A stretch of 64,000 nt of DNA from Adineta ricciae (Eukaryota; Rotifera; Eurotatoria; Adinetida; Adinetidae), in contig CAJNOJ010000265.1 of assembly GCA_905250025.1 (NCBI GenBank), positions 1 through 64,000 on the forward strand, written 5' to 3'. Each line of letters starts with the position of its first letter. Within the stretch, counting starts at the first letter, position 1. The translations under genes were made by a program, and so were the position numbers. Shown one piece after another: positions 61,889 through 64,000 of the stretch. The notes under the pieces are model-generated. The model searched no databases, had not been told where the DNA came from, and saw only the letters and a program-made list of their open reading frames with translations.

Positions 61889-63999
61889 TTATTTTGTATG
61901 AGTTGATTCATTTATATCGTCCTGAGGTATCAGTGATGCTGAAGACGACACTCGTATTGGAGATTTCTTCACTTGAAATAAAGGCGAAGGCGGTTCATCT
62001 AGAAGTGCTTCTCTCTCGTCCATATTTTCATGTCTATTAGGCACTGGCGCTCTAAAGTTAAAAGAAAACGTCACGCATTCTTTTCTGAATTGAATTGACT
62101 CACGTGCGTAGAGTAATCATGCAAATCAGTGCTAACACATTGAAAACACAACACAGTATGTATACGGTAGATAGTGGAAAATGCTACAATGGAATGACGT
62201 ATCAGTACACAAGAATATCTATTTTCAGGCTCTGAGTTGAACAACTTACACCCAACAAAACGATAATGGTGCAAATAAGTTGTGGTACACGCATGTAACT
62301 CATGATCGTTGTACGGGCTAATAAAAAGATAAAAATTAACGTGAATAACATCTAAAACTTATTCATACTTTCATTTGGAATATATACACTTCTTAGTATC
62401 GCCATCGATGGACGATAAAGGCCGATACAGAATTCGTATATTGCAAAAGCGCTTAGTATGATAATGAATGACTATAATCATCAAATGCATACCAATCGAG
62501 TTTATGAGAATCATGAATAAGCTCACTTTTGGAACAAGTACTGGTATCAAAACTACAATCGATGTCAGCACACTAATTATTCTATGTAAAAATACGAATA
62601 ACAGGAAGAGGGAGTGTCGCAGTGTAAAAAAGCAGCAAATATTTACATCATGTATGATTGAACCTGAATTCGTTTAGCAAGTGGATAAAATACCAACGAA
62701 CCAATCATGTCAAAAGCCTAGTTTTGATATAAAAATAGAAATAACTGATTTCTCAACTCTTACCATAAAAATAGCAAATATATAACCATATGGTAAATCT
62801 TTAGCACCAATAGAACCATTCGCATGATTCAGTGTTGGAGTCCATTCTGTGATGAATATATGTATTGACGCTTCGTTCAGTGCCGAACAAATTCCAACAA
62901 CAACAATACGATAATCTGTTGTAGAATAGCAGAAGTTAGAAGATTCATTAGGTGAAATTCACAAACCAGCTCGAATGGCTTCAGAAGCCGAAGTAAAAGT
63001 TGTTGTAGGTTGCACTTTCTTATTTCCATAATTTTCCGGCCAAAAATTCCATACAAAGATTATCATCGCGACAAAAAAAACAATGCTCAAGTTGAATGGA
63101 GCCCTACACAAAGGTAAAAATAAATCATTTCCTCGAATACATTTATTGATTCGCCCACCTATAGCTACTAATTTCAACCAAAAGCTGAGCTGAAATACCC
63201 ATAAAAATTGAAACAATCCCAGTGCCAACATCTATATTTCACAAAGAACAAAGAAATATATGAATTTTATTGGAAAATGGGTAACATACATGCATGTTGA
63301 AAAATTTGCGCTAAGATTTGATCACCAAGCAGGCGCTATGCCAAAAATAGGAAATAGAGTAGAATTTTTATTCAGCAACCTTACATTTCGATGTTCTTGA
63401 ATCAGCCAAGCCTCAAATGCAGTAGCATGAAAAGCATGAGCTACACCCCATGCTAGATTCGCGATCAGGGCAACCCACACGATAGGAATATTCTAAATAG
63501 AAGAAGAATTTTGCAATTCAATGACGCCTTTTATTATAGTTACCAGTAAAACACTCATTATAATAAAGAATACAGCACAAAGTATGCATGCTAGACGACG
63601 CCCACTAAATATGCACAAATGACTGTGTCAGTACAGGAATTTAGTAAGAAAATAACTTACTATACGTCAGCAAGTGAAGCAGCTACAGTACCAAACAACA
63701 ATGATGATGCATATCCGAGAACATACATCACTTCAATTATGGAACGACTCATGCCGTAACTTTTCAAAAGAGCATATCGATAAGAACCGTAGAGATTATC
63801 ACCAGCTATTTATTTTTGCAAATAAACCGTTGGCAATACAATTAAAAAAGAAATTGAATGAAATATAGATATAATTACCGGCTGCAAATAGATAGCCAAC
63901 TAAATAGACCCAGTTCAATTGAGATAAGAATGAAAGAGATGATGCTGGCATAGCTCTTTCTTCGTTATTACTGCTGTCTGTCATCGCTGTGAATTTCAT
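61889..63999 (-). CDS. MFSD5-like transporter (molybdate-anion type)
   Basis: Fourteen exons join to 460 residues: 63879-63999, 63661-63805, 63544-63604, 63385-63492, 63290-63335, 63159-63231, 62967-63103, 62764-62915, 62647-62717, 62527-62581, 62369-62471, 62250-62317, 62104-62183, 61889-62051. Phases agree, introns are 50-73 bp and human MFSD5 is 450 residues. Landmarks: ILYVCGLAS-like VMYVLGYASSLLFGT, the MFS loop D-x-x-G-R-R-L, ATAFEAWLIQEH, WNFWPENYG, ITEWTPTLNH, CIGLYRPSMAILRSVYIP and SYMRVPQLI. It should span the membrane about twelve times and carry an anion (molybdate in studied members). The C-terminal tail is Ser-rich with an EREALLDEPP dileucine-like sorting signal. The start is ATG 63999, one base from the window edge; ATG 63984 or exons beyond the edge are possible. 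Confidence 0.87.
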
Positions 64000-64000
64000 A

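Noticed and set aside
1-64000. CRISPR array, rRNA genes, retroviral or Polinton remains
   Set aside because: No regularly spaced repeats, no rRNA sequence, and no reverse transcriptase, integrase, capsid or polymerase-like frame was recognised on either strand.

Overview
The window is nuclear DNA of a small intron-rich metazoan, most likely a bdelloid rotifer. Evidence: about 65% A+T; very short GT-AG introns (mostly 44-70 bp); a eukaryotic initiator tRNA; animal genes (syntaxin, TRPM channel, MFSD5-like transporter, sphingomyelin-synthase-like enzyme, ERICH3-like protein, claudin-like tetraspan); many single-exon rhodopsin-like receptors; ADP-ribosyltransferase, LRR, NHL and TIR proteins of the kind expanded in bdelloids; and intronless genes of bacterial or fungal look (MscL channel, actinobacterial-type esterase, amidase) that fit the known bdelloid habit of gene capture. 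The species cannot be named from this sequence. No rRNA, CRISPR, retroviral, Polinton or LINE sequence was recognised; the only transposon-like object is a non-autonomous hAT-like element.

Layout. 1-3 kb: tail of an amidase copy, gene-poor DNA and the hAT-like MITE. 3-11 kb: a receptor, a sphingomyelin-synthase-like gene, initiator tRNA-Met, an LRR protein, a syntaxin-1-like SNARE (8 exons) and a second receptor. 12-17 kb: two related type I membrane glycoproteins, a secreted esterase and a claudin-like protein. 18.5-24 kb: a 25-exon TRPM-like channel, divergent from an ARM-TIR gene (24.4-26.6 kb). 27-35.9 kb: GNAT acetyltransferase, a proline-rich secreted protein with a duplicated exon, two tandem secreted paralogues, amidase, O-methyltransferase and a SPRY-like protein. 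35.9-38.1 kb: a contig bounded by two single N bases whose ends are halves of one receptor family. 38.5-50 kb: F-box, ADP-ribosyltransferase-LRR, a 1298-residue Death-TIR-TIR protein, ERICH3-like and RING-LRR genes. 52-56 kb: two more receptors of the duplicated family. 56-64 kb: F-box, MscL, a Gly/Asp-rich small protein, a double-T1/NHL protein and an MFSD5-like transporter.

How the genes fit together. There is no operon logic, but one theme recurs. Between 6 and 50 kb lie three proteins sharing a ribonuclease-inhibitor-like LRR module joined to different N-termini (none, ADP-ribosyltransferase, RING), plus two helical-repeat proteins with TIR domains, one also with a Death domain. This looks like a set of intracellular sensor or immune-type proteins built by domain shuffling. 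The other striking item is an MscL mechanosensitive channel, a microbial osmotic safety valve, inside an animal locus. Assembly caution: single Ns at 31902, 35906 and 38083 all sit in duplicated sequence and mark unresolved joins.

Exon models were made by eye from splice signals, reading-frame continuity and remembered family sequences. Several starts were moved to the first in-frame ATG where the longest open frame began at a non-ATG codon.
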